A DNA stretch of 64,000 bases, taken from positions 30,996 to 94,995 of the forward strand of contig JBLIIJ010000002.1 in assembly GCA_047635055.1 (NCBI GenBank), in the 5' to 3' direction. Under the pieces are notes generated by a model, which had not been told where the DNA came from, did not search any database, and saw only the letters and a list, made by a program, of their open reading frames with translations. This DNA comes from JAVJRN01 sp047635055. GTDB lineage: Bacteria; Bacteroidota; Bacteroidia; Cytophagales; Cyclobacteriaceae. Of the stretch, positions 35,025-43,749 are shown piece by piece. The translations under genes were made by a program, and so were the position numbers. The number at the start of each line of letters is the position of its first letter. Positions within the stretch are counted from its first letter, which is position 1.

Positions 35025-37708
35025 CAGTTAAATTCAAACTTATAGGTGACTGAGGGGATGATGGTGCCAGCGACGGTAAGCTTATATGGTTGTGCCGGAA
35101 CACCATTTGCGTCTTTGAAAAATATGGAATAGGCATTTCTCCTTGCATAAATATTATAGAATGAAATGATCCATTTGCTTTTGAATCTTTGGGTTTTTTT
35201 CAAACGATTTTCATGTGTAAAAGACACATCCATTCTATGATAATCAGGAATTCGATATTCGTTTCGTTGAGAAAAATAAGCGACTGTTGTATTGTCAACT
35301 GTAAACTTTGCTTGAGGTACAGTTATTGGTCTTCCTGTGGTAAATTGAAAATTTGCGCCCATAGACCATCGGTTAGTAATTTTTCGGTCCATCGAAATGG
35401 ATATATTGTGTGGGCGATCGGAGTAATATGGATACCAATCACCATTGTTGATTGTCTCCTCTGCAAACGGAGATTGTGTTCTAATAAATGTTCTTGAGTA
35501 GGTGTAAGAAAACCAGCCTTTCGTATCTCCAGTGTTTTTGGCAGCATAAAATTCAAGACCATAACCATAACCTTCTCCCGATATAATGTCCTGCTCTATG
35601 GCTTGATTTAAAACAAGGTTTGCGCCATTTTTATATTCTATCAAGTTTTTATAAGTTTTTCCATAAAACTCCAAGGATGCTTCGATCCTGTTATTTAAGA
35701 AATTCTTAAAAATCCCTACCGAAGCTTGGTTTGAAATGACAGGCTTGATGTATTCGTCCGCAAGTTTCCATTGGTCTAAGGGGGTTACGGAAATCGCATT
35801 TGTTAATAAATGTTGAAATTGATAAAGTCGATTATATCCGATTTTCAGTGTCAATGCAGGAGTGATGTAACTCATACTAATTCTAGGCTCCAGGCCTTGG
35901 TAGCTGGTAGCCTCATTGCCTTTATTCACTATGTCTTGGCCAATCAGTGTTGATGCGTTCCTTGGTGCACCTTCTTCATAATGGTTGATTACTTCTAGCC
36001 CCCTTAAAGAGTAATTGGTAAATCTTAATCCAGCCCTTAATCTAATATTTTTTGTTAAGCGCGTTTCATCTTCTAAATAGACGGAAACTAAAATTGCTTT
36101 CTCGTCGGGAACATCATCGTTGATAATCAATGAGTTAGGATCAGTTGCGATTCGAGAACCTGGATTTGTGCTTAGAAAAGAAGTATGTATACCAGTCTGC
36201 AAATTATGACGACCGAGCGTAAGTTCTACGTTGTTTTGAATTGTTTGCTGCGCAACAGCATTGTTTAGCTCGAACTGGGTGTTGGGAAAATCCGTGGACG
36301 TGGTATAATCATAATTGCTATGACTCAAATTGAGGTTATACAGCAAATTATTATTAAAAAGATGATTGTATGAAAGGTTGGCACCTTGTTGGTCGTAACT
36401 ATAAGTGGTGTCACCACTAAACTTGAATTGATCATCAGCAGCATAAAATGTGGCTTCAATATTGTTTTTCGGATCAATTTCGTAAGTTAAGACAGCACTG
36501 ATATCTCTAAAACCTGCAGAACTTGTTTTTGCATCTTCATCTGGCACCACATTTAAAATCCAATCGCTATAGGTGGCACGACTTCCGATATTATATTTTA
36601 TTTTTTCATTTACCAACTTCCCTTTTATACCAAGTGAACTTGTAAGAATACCTATGCCACCATAGGCAGTAAAATCTTCCTCTGCTCGAGGGCTCATGTC
36701 TACATCTAGCACTGCGGAAGCACGACTCTCATATCTAGCGGGTATGCTTCCTTTGTATAATGTGACTTTACTGACAAGTTCTGAATTAAAAACAGAAAAG
36801 AAACCCAATAGATGCGAGGGATTATAAATTGGAATATTATTCATCAAAATAAGATTTTGATCATAATTTCCTCCTCTCACGCTCACGTAACTGGAGCTTT
36901 CACCTGTAACTGTGACGCCTGGGAGTGCTGTAATACTTTTTATCACATCTGCTTCTCCTAAAAATGCAGGCATTTTGCTAATGGTATAAATGCTCAGATC
37001 ATTTTTTCCAAGCGAGGTGTTTTCTAATCTTTCTTGTGCGCTTTCTTCTGTAATCACTAGCTCATCTAGAATGGAGGTTTGCTCAAACATGTTGATATTC
37101 AAAGAGCCGGCCGAAAAAAATCTTATTTTCCGCTCTTCTTCTTCAAAACCAACATAAGTAATGCTTAAAATATGATTACCGGGAATTAATTCTAATGAGT
37201 AATTGCCATCGGAACCAGTGGTCGTTCCTGCGCTATCGTCTACTTTGATTGTAACGCCAGGCAAAGTCTCCCCTAGCGCATCAGTGACTTTTCCAGTTAG
37301 TGAGTTCTTTTTACTGGCATTCATTTTAGATTTTTCGCCAATATTCACCCATTGTTGCTCGGGTTCGTTACGCACTTCGGGATTAGCCGATAATTGTGGG
37401 ATCAAATCCGAGTCAGGATAAATGATGATATTTTTATCTTTTACTAAAACATTAAAACCGGATGGGGTCAAGGTTTGATTGAATAACGCTATTAGCCTTC
37501 TTTCCTCCGTTTTTGATACGTTTATAGTATCTACCCATTGTTTTTTGAAAAATATTCGAACTTGAAAATTGGCTTCCGCTTGCTTAAATAAGTTAGTCAT
37601 GCTCATGCCACTTAAATCATAGGAGAACTTAATGTCTTCAATTTTTTGACTAAGTGATGGTGTATAAAGGCCAGCAATAAGAATAAGACTTAAAATAAAT
37701 TTTCTCAT
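35024..37708 (-). CDS. TonB-dependent outer-membrane receptor with STN domain (locus 1)
   Basis: The start is taken at ATG 37708, which begins the signal peptide RKFILSLILIAGLYTPSLSQ; the open frame extends ten codons further up. The protein is then 894 residues. Domains: STN at about 27-100 (FSYDLSGMSMTNLFKQ ... NIIIYPDSD), carboxypeptidase-like regulatory domain at about 136-210, plug from about 222 (SVRGGNYDQNLILMNNIPIYNPSHLLGFF), and a 22-strand-type barrel ending PSVTYKFEFN. It should import a ligand energised by TonB-ExbBD; the ligand is unknown. STN domains usually signal to a FecR anti-sigma, but none is adjacent. It leads a four-gene coupled locus. Confidence 0.9.
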   Translation of the reverse strand: MRKFILSLILIAGLYTPSLSQKIEDIKFSYDLSGMSMTNLFKQAEANFQVRIFFKKQWVDTINVSKTEERRLIALFNQTLTPSGFNVLVKDKNIIIYPDSDLIPQLSANPEVRNEPEQQWVNIGEKSKMNASKKNSLTGKVTDALGETLPGVTIKVDDSAGTTTGSDGNYSLELIPGNHILSITYVGFEEEERKIRFFSAGSLNINMFEQTSILDELVITEESAQERLENTSLGKNDLSIYTISKMPAFLGEADVIKSITALPGVTVTGESSSYVSVRGGNYDQNLILMNNIPIYNPSHLLGFFSVFNSELVSKVTLYKGSIPARYESRASAVLDVDMSPRAEEDFTAYGGIGILTSSLGIKGKLVNEKIKYNIGSRATYSDWILNVVPDEDAKTSSAGFRDISAVLTYEIDPKNNIEATFYAADDQFKFSGDTTYSYDQQGANLSYNHLFNNNLLYNLNLSHSNYDYTTSTDFPNTQFELNNAVAQQTIQNNVELTLGRHNLQTGIHTSFLSTNPGSRIATDPNSLIINDDVPDEKAILVSVYLEDETRLTKNIRLRAGLRFTNYSLRGLEVINHYEEGAPRNASTLIGQDIVNKGNEATSYQGLEPRISMSYITPALTLKIGYNRLYQFQHLLTNAISVTPLDQWKLADEYIKPVISNQASVGIFKNFLNNRIEASLEFYGKTYKNLIEYKNGANLVLNQAIEQDIISGEGYGYGLEFYAAKNTGDTKGWFSYTYSRTFIRTQSPFAEETINNGDWYPYYSDRPHNISISMDRKITNRWSMGANFQFTTGRPITVPQAKFTVDNTTVAYFSQRNEYRIPDYHRMDVSFTHENRLKKTQRFKSKWIISFYNIYARRNAYSIFFKDANGVPAQPYKLTVAGTIIPSVTYKFEFN

Positions 37709-37844
37709 CGGGTGATTATGAAGCAACCTGCAATTCATTAAATTTTGATAAAGTGCTGTTCATATATATCTGTTTTTTGTTGAAACAGCTCTAAATCAAC
37801 AACACCCTAATTATGGCTTCATTTAATGATATAAAAAATAAGAA

Positions 37845-37882
37845 TGAGGTGAGAATTACTCTTCTTAAGTACTTTCACCTCA
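37845..37882 (-). terminator. Possible terminator downstream of bcp
   Basis: Arms TGAGGTGA (37845-37852) and TCACCTCA (37875-37882), with further partial pairing inwards, form a long hairpin 26 bases after the bcp stop. On the minus strand it is followed by TTCTTATTTTTTATA. The loop is large, so this is a moderate call. Confidence 0.5.
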
Positions 37883-37908
37883 CGTGTGCTTTCAAAAATG
37901 GTGGGAGT

Positions 37909-38355
37909 TTAGCCCAATATTTGTGCAGTATGTTCCTTAGTTTTAACCTTGGCTATTACTTCGTCGATGACTCCTTCTCCATTAATCACAAAGGTTGTCC
38001 TTAAGGTCCCCATGTATGTTTTTCCATACATTTTTTTTTCAGCCCAAACGCCAAATAAATTATGAACGGTATGATCAGTATCGGCAATCAAAGGGAATGG
38101 GAGGTTTTGCTTAGCGATAAATTTTTTATGAGAAGCACTGGTGTCTTGACTGACGCCAATAACTACATATCCTTGTTCTAAAAGTGTCTGATAGTTATCT
38201 CTTAAGTTACACGCCTGAACGGTACATCCAGGGGTATTGTCCTTTGGATAGAAATATAAAATCACTTTTTTACCCGTAAAATCCGAGAGTTTTATAGGGT
38301 TATCGTCTTGATCTACGCCTTCAAATTCTGGCGCTTTTACTCCTTTTTCAAGCAT
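37909..38355 (-). CDS. bcp: Thiol peroxidase of the BCP/PrxQ family
   Basis: A 148-residue peroxiredoxin that reduces hydroperoxides using thioredoxin. The peroxidatic cysteine is Cys44 and the resolving cysteine Cys49 in NTPGCTVQACNLRD, the spacing of the BCP type. FYPKDNTPGC, GVSQDTSASHKKF and LRTTFVINGEGVI are family blocks. Its start overlaps the stop of the M23 peptidase gene by one base, so the two form an operon. Confidence 0.95.
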   Translation of the reverse strand: MLEKGVKAPEFEGVDQDDNPIKLSDFTGKKVILYFYPKDNTPGCTVQACNLRDNYQTLLEQGYVVIGVSQDTSASHKKFIAKQNLPFPLIADTDHTVHNLFGVWAEKKMYGKTYMGTLRTTFVINGEGVIDEVIAKVKTKEHTAQILG

Positions 38356-40211
38356 TATAATGTTTTTTTGAATTCAACTTTATTTCCAACTTTGTCATTG
38401 ACTTGTAAAAGAAACTCTCCTCGAAAAGGAATGTTTTCTGGAAAGGCTTTTGACGTGATTAGTTTCCTTTTAGCGTCATATTCCATAAGTACAAATTTAC
38501 CGTTTATCTCCGCGCGAAATTTCTTTATCCCAGATAGGGTATCAGCTATTCGGAATTGGAGCTTTTTGCTATTCGCACTCAAGACTTGTATTGTAGGCGG
38601 TATTGAATCTGAAGCGATAGTATAGGTGAGCAGTTCTCGTGTTTTGAATACTACTTCATCATCATTAATCCATTTACTGTCTACATTATTAAGTTTGTTT
38701 TTATAAACGGAATAAACAGAGGAAATAGAATCAACGTACGAAAATAATGGTTTGATCGTAATCTTGGCGCTAGATTTTAGGGCAAAATCGTCATGGTTAA
38801 ATTTGTATAATTCACGATTATTGAGGCTATCATATGTTCGTTCATATTGTAAATAAAGGCTGTCAAATAGCGTGCTTTTTTTAAATTTCACATCAATATT
38901 TTCAAAGGCATAATTGTATTCTTTGCCGGAAGGGATGAGTGCTTTTATATTAGGAATTATTGTTTCTCCAAAGTAATTAATAGAGTCGGGCAATCCTTTT
39001 CGCATATCCCAAACATAATAGCTCGACTTTTTACTAGAGTAGTAGGGAGAAAGGACTTCTTTTTTGTTTCCGAAAAACAGTTCGATTGGTTGGTTTTGGT
39101 CACTTTTGAAATGTAAAAAGTCTCTATGGAATTGAATTTTATCAAACCATAATTCAGGTCTGTTGACTACTTTTCTGTGGTTCACATTTGTGTCAAATGA
39201 CGAGATGTTCCTGTAAGAGTCAGACAGGAATATTTCAATTTTATGGATCGTATCGTTGAAAACGTATCCTTTGTTTGTCTTAAGATAGAAATCTTGGGTA
39301 TTTCCATCATCAAGGTACAGTTTATCAAATTTTGGCCGTCCATTTTTATACGCCTGATAGTTATAATGTGCCAGGATATTGCGTTGCTTAGCAAAAGATA
39401 GGCTATTCTTTTTGTGATGATAAATAGTATCGCCATTTATTCGGCATACCATTTCAGGAATTCCGTTTTTGTTCCAAACCCCGTTCATTAAGTCATAGGC
39501 ATATATTTCTATACCGATTGACCCTTTGAGTACGATAGGCGTGCGGGTAGTATACTTTCCTTGAACCTTGATGATGTCAAATTCAAAACGCCCAAACATG
39601 TCATTGACTCTAGCATCTTCCGATAAGGTATTAAATGCAATTTTTTTAATGACAGGTGTCATGTCATCAATGATTTCAGGAAAGTCAAACCTTAATGGGT
39701 CTAATGCTCTTTGGTTGATATCACGAATTTCAAAGTGTAAGTGAGGTCCCGAGGATGAACCGGAATTGCCCGAGAATGCAATAATTTCTCCTTTTTTATA
39801 CATGAAATCGCTTTTCTGCGGGAACATTTCTACGGAATAAGATTCCTTCGAGTATTGAACTGAAGTGATATAATTATCCAATTCGTCATTGAGCTTGTTC
39901 AGGTGCGCATAAACACTCGTTGTTCCGTTGGGATGTCGCATGTAGAGTGCTTTTCCATAACCGTAGGGTGATATTTTTACTCGCCAGATATAACCATCTG
40001 CGGTTGCTCTTACGGGTAATCCTGTTTTTCCGCCAGTTTTCACATCAATGCCAGCATGAAAATGAGAGGATCGTAATTCTCCCATAGTCCCTGCCAAGAA
40101 GCTTTGTTGACCGGGGTTTATTGGGAATGAATAGTAATTGTCATCAGTAAATACCTGAGATAATGTGGAGAAACTAATTGTAAGGCTGACTAGAAATAGC
40201 CAATATCGCAT
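38355..40211 (-). CDS. M23-family metallopeptidase, exported
   Basis: A 618-residue exported protein (signal peptide YWLFLVSLTISFSTLSQ). The LytM/M23 domain lies at about 40-175, with zinc ligands His52 and Asp56 in SHFHAGID and His159 in GPHLHFE, and catalytic His103 in VYAHL. These enzymes cut peptide crosslinks in peptidoglycan. All catalytic residues are present. Residues beyond about 180 are beta-rich and unassigned, and may anchor or regulate the domain. It overlaps bcp by one base. Confidence 0.9.
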   Translation of the reverse strand: MRYWLFLVSLTISFSTLSQVFTDDNYYSFPINPGQQSFLAGTMGELRSSHFHAGIDVKTGGKTGLPVRATADGYIWRVKISPYGYGKALYMRHPNGTTSVYAHLNKLNDELDNYITSVQYSKESYSVEMFPQKSDFMYKKGEIIAFSGNSGSSSGPHLHFEIRDINQRALDPLRFDFPEIIDDMTPVIKKIAFNTLSEDARVNDMFGRFEFDIIKVQGKYTTRTPIVLKGSIGIEIYAYDLMNGVWNKNGIPEMVCRINGDTIYHHKKNSLSFAKQRNILAHYNYQAYKNGRPKFDKLYLDDGNTQDFYLKTNKGYVFNDTIHKIEIFLSDSYRNISSFDTNVNHRKVVNRPELWFDKIQFHRDFLHFKSDQNQPIELFFGNKKEVLSPYYSSKKSSYYVWDMRKGLPDSINYFGETIIPNIKALIPSGKEYNYAFENIDVKFKKSTLFDSLYLQYERTYDSLNNRELYKFNHDDFALKSSAKITIKPLFSYVDSISSVYSVYKNKLNNVDSKWINDDEVVFKTRELLTYTIASDSIPPTIQVLSANSKKLQFRIADTLSGIKKFRAEINGKFVLMEYDAKRKLITSKAFPENIPFRGEFLLQVNDKVGNKVEFKKTL

Positions 40212-40432
40212 AAAAGAATTTTTAAAGACGGTGAATTTTTCTACTTAGATATTTGTCCTGTCATACAGGTTACTGATTCTGTACAATGTAGTTTGGAGAC
40301 AAAGATTCAAGTTTTGTGTCAAACGAAAATGTCACGTTATTAATTTCAAAAATGCGAGATATGAGCAAAATGTATTTGTCATTGGTGAAAGAATAATCGC
40401 TTGATATCAATGGCTTCTCGTAAGAAGGATTA

Positions 40433-41041
40433 TTATTTTATTTCGAAATTGAACATTTCCCTATCTTCGAGTGTGCCTATCAATTGATCTCCAATTTTTA
40501 TAGGACCTACTCCTTTTGGTGTTCCGGTGAAAATGATATCTCCGGTCTTCAAGGTGAAGTATTTGGAAACAAAAGCAATGATTTCATCTATTGGCCAAAG
40601 CATTAAGGAAGAATTACCCTTCTGAACAAGCTGATCGTTGAGCATCAATCCAAAATTGATGTTTTCTATATTGAATTGCTCTTTAGAGATAAAATCAGAG
40701 ATGACAGCTGATTGGTTGAATGCTTTTGCAAGCTCCCAAGGCAGGCCCTTTGACTTTAAATAGCCTTGGGTATCTCTTGCGGTAAAGTCAATACCAAGGC
40801 CGATTTCATCGTAATACTTATGGGCAAATTTCATCTCAATAGCTTTACCTTCTTTTTTAATTTTCACCAAGAGCTCTACTTCGTAATGGATATCCTCGGA
40901 AAAGCTAGGGTGATAAAAAGGAGCATTATCTTTTAATAAGGCGGTATCAGGCTTCATAAAAATAACCGGTTGTTCTGGTCTTTCATTTCCGAGTTCCTCT
41001 ATGTGGTCGACGTAGTTTCGCCCAATACAAATTATTTTCAT
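40433..41041 (-). CDS. Fumarylacetoacetate hydrolase family protein
   Basis: A 202-residue protein of the FAH fold. The opening MKIICIGRNYVDHIEEL, metal-binding glutamates Glu54 and Glu56 in HYEVELLVKI, and IIFTGTPKGVGPIKIGDQ are hallmarks of the short FAHD1/acylpyruvase group. It probably hydrolyses or decarboxylates an acylpyruvate or oxaloacetate; the substrate cannot be determined. Nine bases separate it from mtaB, so it is likely the second gene of an mtaB transcript. Confidence 0.9.
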   Translation of the reverse strand: MKIICIGRNYVDHIEELGNERPEQPVIFMKPDTALLKDNAPFYHPSFSEDIHYEVELLVKIKKEGKAIEMKFAHKYYDEIGLGIDFTARDTQGYLKSKGLPWELAKAFNQSAVISDFISKEQFNIENINFGLMLNDQLVQKGNSSLMLWPIDEIIAFVSKYFTLKTGDIIFTGTPKGVGPIKIGDQLIGTLEDREMFNFEIK

Positions 41042-41050
41042 GCTTCGATT

Positions 41051-42370
41051 TTAATTGTGTGATAGAATTTCTTCTTTCTCGACTATTTCCATCAATGTAT
41101 TTTCATCAACGGCAACCATTACAATTTCTTTTAGTTCGTTGATAAGAACTGGGTCGTACTTGGCTTTGACTCGGATATAATTTGACGTAAAACCTTCCAT
41201 TACGCCATCATGCACATCATCTTCAAACAAAACAGAACCTTGTTTCCCAACTTGGCTTTCGTAAAAAAACCGCTTTTTCTTTTCGGACAATGTCCTGAGC
41301 ATTTTTGACCGATTGGTTCTTATGTTAAGCGGTATGGCATTTACCATATCAACGGCCTTAGTATTGGCTCTTTCTGAATAAGTAAAGACGTGCAAATAGC
41401 TGATATCTAATTCATTTAAAAATTCATATGTTTTTTTAAACTCCTCATCACTCTCCCCTGGAAATCCAGTAATTACATCAACGCCAATACAGCAGTCAGG
41501 CATTAATTTTTTGATGGTAGTTACTCTGTCGCGATATAAACCTGACAAGTATCGCCTATTCATTAATTTCAAAACTTCGTCACTGCCTGATTGAAGTGGA
41601 ATATGAAAATGATTTGCAAACCTTTTTGATTGCGCGACAAATTCAATTATTTCTTCAGATAATAGATTCGGCTCGATAGAGGAGATTCTGAATCTTTCAA
41701 TTCCATCAACTTCATCTAAAGCTTTGACTAAATCGACGAATTTTTCGCATCTTTTTCCATCTTGAATGCCAAAATCGCCAATATTAACGCCAGTTAACAC
41801 CACTTCTTTGACCTCTGTTGCGGCAATTTCTCTGGCTTGGGCTACAATATTTTCTATAGTATCACTTCTGCTTTTTCCACGTGCAAGTGGAATGGTGCAA
41901 AAGGCACAGCCATAATTGCAACCATCTTGTACTTTTAAGAATGTACGCGTACGATCGCCATAGGAATGGGAGGCATTAAATGCTGTGGCTTCTTTTATTT
42001 CTGATGCGTATATTTTGGGTTCGTTGGAGGCAGTGAAATCTTCTAGATAATCGAGTAATCGAAATTTTTCTGCGGCACCCAATACAGCATCTACGCCCGG
42101 TATTTCACTGATTTCCTTAGGCTTTAGTTGCGCATAACAACCTATGATCGTCACATAACTTTTTGGAGAAATTTTCTTGGCTTCCTTTACAATCTTTCTG
42201 CATTTCTTATCTGCATTCTCTGTGACCGAGCATGTATTTATTACAAATATATCTGGCTGTTCGGTGAAGTTGACTTTTTCAAAGCCACGATCCTCGAACA
42301 TCCTTGATATTGTGGATGTCTCTGAGAAGTTCAGTTTGCAACCGAGTGTATAGAAAGCTACTTTTTTCAT
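41051..42370 (-). CDS. mtaB: tRNA t6A37 methylthiotransferase MtaB
   Basis: A 439-residue radical-SAM methylthiotransferase that converts t6A to ms2t6A at tRNA position 37. The N-terminal iron-sulfur cluster cysteines are Cys11, Cys47 and Cys78; the radical SAM cluster is Cys151, Cys155 and Cys158 in DGCNYGCAFCTI. LQSGSDEVLKLMNRRY and GFPGESDEEF are typical, with a TRAM-like C-terminus. The N-terminal TLGCKLNFSE and lack of extension favour MtaB over MiaB or RimO. An exact -7 box lies just eight bases upstream of the start. Confidence 0.93.
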   Translation of the reverse strand: MKKVAFYTLGCKLNFSETSTISRMFEDRGFEKVNFTEQPDIFVINTCSVTENADKKCRKIVKEAKKISPKSYVTIIGCYAQLKPKEISEIPGVDAVLGAAEKFRLLDYLEDFTASNEPKIYASEIKEATAFNASHSYGDRTRTFLKVQDGCNYGCAFCTIPLARGKSRSDTIENIVAQAREIAATEVKEVVLTGVNIGDFGIQDGKRCEKFVDLVKALDEVDGIERFRISSIEPNLLSEEIIEFVAQSKRFANHFHIPLQSGSDEVLKLMNRRYLSGLYRDRVTTIKKLMPDCCIGVDVITGFPGESDEEFKKTYEFLNELDISYLHVFTYSERANTKAVDMVNAIPLNIRTNRSKMLRTLSEKKKRFFYESQVGKQGSVLFEDDVHDGVMEGFTSNYIRVKAKYDPVLINELKEIVMVAVDENTLMEIVEKEEILSHN

Positions 42371-42378
42371 AGAAGTTG

Positions 42379-42386
42379 CAAAATTA
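42379..42386 (-). promoter_or_regulatory. -7 promoter box very close to the mtaB start
   Basis: On the minus strand this is TAATTTTG, an exact TAnnTTTG match. Only eight bases lie between the box and the mtaB ATG, so the message would begin within a few bases of the start codon. No -33 TTG at proper spacing was seen. Confidence 0.5.
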
Positions 42387-42512
42387 CATTTATGACCGGT
42401 ATTGCTCTAATATTTTGGAGATAAGTGATGATAATACTAAAGAGGAGGGGTTAAATATACTATTTACGATTCATTGCTGAGTTGCGGCATGTGGATTCAA
42501 TACGATTCGTCT

Positions 42513-43505
42513 TTATGGAGCATCAACAATTTTGGTTATTGGTATGTACCAGTGTTGATCCATGGATGGATGATTCTCTTGGCTTGGATCATAGCCGCCA
42601 AATACGTGTAAATTTTCGTTTAATATCGCAGCGCCCATATGGCGCCCATGAAAGTTCATTTCAAATTTTTGAATTCGCAAACTTTGGGTGTCATAGAGAA
42701 TTAATTGATTCATGTTTTTATAATCCCCAATGATTAGGAGGTATTGATTATACATTACCATCGTAAAGCAAGATACTGTTTGATCTAAGCTGTCAAGCAC
42801 TGACCATCGATCACTTGCAATATGGTATTTATATATTTGATTGCTAGCCTCTCCATTATACCCACCTATGACAAATAGTTCTCCATTAATTACTCCACCG
42901 ATTGTTTCTTTTGCTTTCGGCATGTCAGCGAGCTGGTTTACAATACCAGTACGTAGGTTATAGGCAAATACTTTTTTGTTGTATTCTACGCTCTGGGTTT
43001 TTTTTGTCGTTTCCATCGATAGGGAACCACCAAAAATATAAACCTTATCCTTCCAATAGGCCATAGATTGAGCCTTGGCAGGAATGGGATTAGGCCCGAG
43101 AACTGTCGTGCGGTAATTATTGAGGTCATACAACTTTAAATCACTCACCAACCCTATAAAATTGGCGTTATTATTAATGCCACCTGCAATCATTACGCTT
43201 TCGTACCCATCGCCCAAATAAACACTACAACCATAGACCATGGGATCCAAATCACTTGAAGCTGTTAGTTTCAACCATTCATTATTTGTTCCATTAAACA
43301 TGAAAATGAATTTTGTTTCCAAGTTTCTCAAACTTCGACCTCCGGCTAAAATTACCTTTTCTCCGTCTGATGCATATGTCATTCCATAAAGAGGTTCTGG
43401 CATTTTTGTTCCCTTCATAAACGTAAGCTCAATTTTATCTTGAGCATTAGTTTTAATAGCGCAACCTAGAAGTAATGAAATAGAAATAAATAAAAGATTC
43501 TTCAT
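42513..43505 (-). CDS. Kelch-repeat beta-propeller protein, exported
   Basis: A 330-residue protein with a signal peptide ending at TNAQ or a lipobox at LLGC (Cys15). It has several kelch motifs with the double-glycine and spaced Tyr/Trp pattern: VILAGGRSLRNLETKFIFMFN, KVYIFGGSLSMETTKKTQ, ELFVIGGYNGEASNQIYKYHIASDRW and LHVFGGYDPSQENHPSMDQHWYI. These form one propeller of about six blades. Its function, for example binding or an enzyme platform, is unknown. It stands alone. Confidence 0.85.
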   Translation of the reverse strand: MKNLLFISISLLLGCAIKTNAQDKIELTFMKGTKMPEPLYGMTYASDGEKVILAGGRSLRNLETKFIFMFNGTNNEWLKLTASSDLDPMVYGCSVYLGDGYESVMIAGGINNNANFIGLVSDLKLYDLNNYRTTVLGPNPIPAKAQSMAYWKDKVYIFGGSLSMETTKKTQSVEYNKKVFAYNLRTGIVNQLADMPKAKETIGGVINGELFVIGGYNGEASNQIYKYHIASDRWSVLDSLDQTVSCFTMVMYNQYLLIIGDYKNMNQLILYDTQSLRIQKFEMNFHGRHMGAAILNENLHVFGGYDPSQENHPSMDQHWYIPITKIVDAP

Positions 43506-43749
43506 GATAAAGAAGGAAGCGTTGAAATTGTACAGATAAGCTATTTGATGAAATAGGCTATTGACTAGCAGATATCTACGGTCGTTTCATGTAAGTAAAT
43601 AACATGGATTCGGTTAATGCATTGTTTACTCAACAGCTCATGTGGGAAGTCGTTTGCACAATATTTAATTTTATGGAATATTATTTATCAAAATGAAAAT
43701 AACCACGACTTCATTCTTAGTGTAAAGTGAGTGTAGCTTATTTGGAATA

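Noticed and set aside
35189..35497. 102-residue plus-strand frame inside the locus 1 receptor
   Set aside because: Cysteine- and isoleucine-rich shadow antisense to the conserved barrel region.
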